Assembly (NCBI RefSeq): GCF_900604935.1
Contig: NZ_UWPC01000001.1
Location: forward strand, 62,001-126,000
DNA: 64,000 nucleotides
DNA from: Vaginisenegalia massiliensis
Lineage (GTDB): Bacteria; Bacillota; Bacilli; Lactobacillales; Aerococcaceae
Reading direction: 5' to 3'
Shown: in pieces, positions 63,813 through 64,000 of the stretch
Layout of the letters: the number at the start of each line of letters is the position of its first letter
How positions within the stretch are numbered: position 1 is the stretch's first letter
Program-made: the position numbers and the translations under genes
The notes under the pieces: model-generated
The model's input: the letters and a program-made list of their open reading frames with translations, nothing else
What the model was told of the DNA's origin: nothing
Databases searched by the model: none

Positions 63813-64000
63813 TTATGAATGTTTTAAATGATGTTCAATTTGTTGAGCTGTTTCTTCAATAGATTTATTTTCTACATTAATGACAAAAGCACCTAATTCA
63901 GCATAAAGATCTTCAGCAAAACTCAATTCCGCTTTAATTCGATCTAAATCATTATAGTTAGTTGATTCGTTTAATCCTAGCATTTTAATTCGTTCACCAC
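63813..64000 (-). CDS. Pyruvate,phosphate dikinase / PEP synthase regulatory protein (3' end only)
   Basis: Only the last 62 codons are inside the window; the gene continues beyond the right edge. The visible C terminus (GERIKMLGLNESTNYNDLDR, then IKAELSFAEDLYAELGAFVI and NVENKSIEETAEQI-like) matches the end of the DUF299/PDRP1 family, bifunctional kinase-pyrophosphorylases that switch PPDK or PEP synthase on and off by phosphorylating a Thr. The P-loop is outside the window. Confidence 0.82.
   Translation of the reverse strand, partial: GERIKMLGLNESTNYNDLDRIKAELSFAEDLYAELGAFVINVENKSIEETAQQIEHHLKHS

Overview
The window comes from a low-GC Gram-positive bacterium, most likely a facultatively anaerobic member of the Lactobacillales (I would guess Aerococcaceae or a close relative, but the family is not settled by the sequence). 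Evidence: strong AGGAGG-type ribosome binding sites, frequent TTG/GTG starts, an LPxTG sortase substrate, a folB-folK fusion, a Lactobacillus casei-type insertion in ThyA, a pyruvate formate-lyase/AdhE mixed-acid fermentation set with Rex-like operators, HslVU beside topA-xerC, and SatD/DUF3307 genes. No rRNA, tRNA, CRISPR array, prophage or intact insertion sequence was seen.

Region 1 (1-11.9 kb) is mostly housekeeping genes on the plus strand: the end of an Uup/YfmR-type ABC-F gene, thyA-dfrA-purB-proC, then (after a minus-strand hemolysin III-like gene) a DUF2140 (YpmS-like) protein, YozE, deoD, a PDZ/S41 protease, signal peptidase I, rbgA, rnhB and dprA. Region 2 (12-18 kb) is topA followed by xerC-hslV-hslU and an aldose epimerase; codY and trmFO, found around this cluster in Bacillus, are not here. 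Region 3 (18-30.2 kb) has plsY (minus), parE-parC, pflB, pflA, ppaC, rqcH (minus) and an orphan nrdH preceded by two NrdR-like boxes exactly 31 bp apart.

Region 4 (30.2-42.1 kb) is more accessory: an AraC regulator, an orphan mannose-family PTS EIIB, a secreted nuclease lipoprotein, an LPxTG coiled-coil surface protein, a thioredoxin-like protein, a second ABC-F protein, adhE behind a near-perfect Rex operator, a class II fumarase whose codon 20 (normally Trp) is UGA, and two tandem, degraded membrane-anchored paralogues, each broken by an in-frame stop. Region 5 (42.1-54.2 kb): M20 peptidase, PLD-family protein, DUF3307-satD, a 29-bp tandem repeat, a flavoprotein with a C-terminal cysteine cluster divergent from an unusual Amt transporter, a formaldehyde-detoxification pair (S-formylglutathione hydrolase and class III alcohol dehydrogenase), a MATE exporter, and an orphan GlmL/MutL-type ATPase.

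Region 6 (54.4-64 kb) is all minus strand: a ferric-reductase-like membrane flavoprotein, trpS, a folate operon (folE, an HD-domain hydrolase, folB-folK) just after folC, a 31-residue membrane peptide, and a three-gene ABC importer of the TrpX/Y/Z type. The importer is preceded by what looks like a complete ribosome-mediated attenuator: a 17-codon leader peptide ending in Phe-Phe-Ser-Tyr-Phe-Arg, three mutually exclusive pairing segments, a protector hairpin, an antiterminator arm and an intrinsic terminator directly upstream of the first gene. This is the most interesting item in the window and suggests control by aromatic amino acids (Phe/Tyr). The window ends in the 3' part of a pyruvate,phosphate dikinase/PEP synthase regulatory protein gene.
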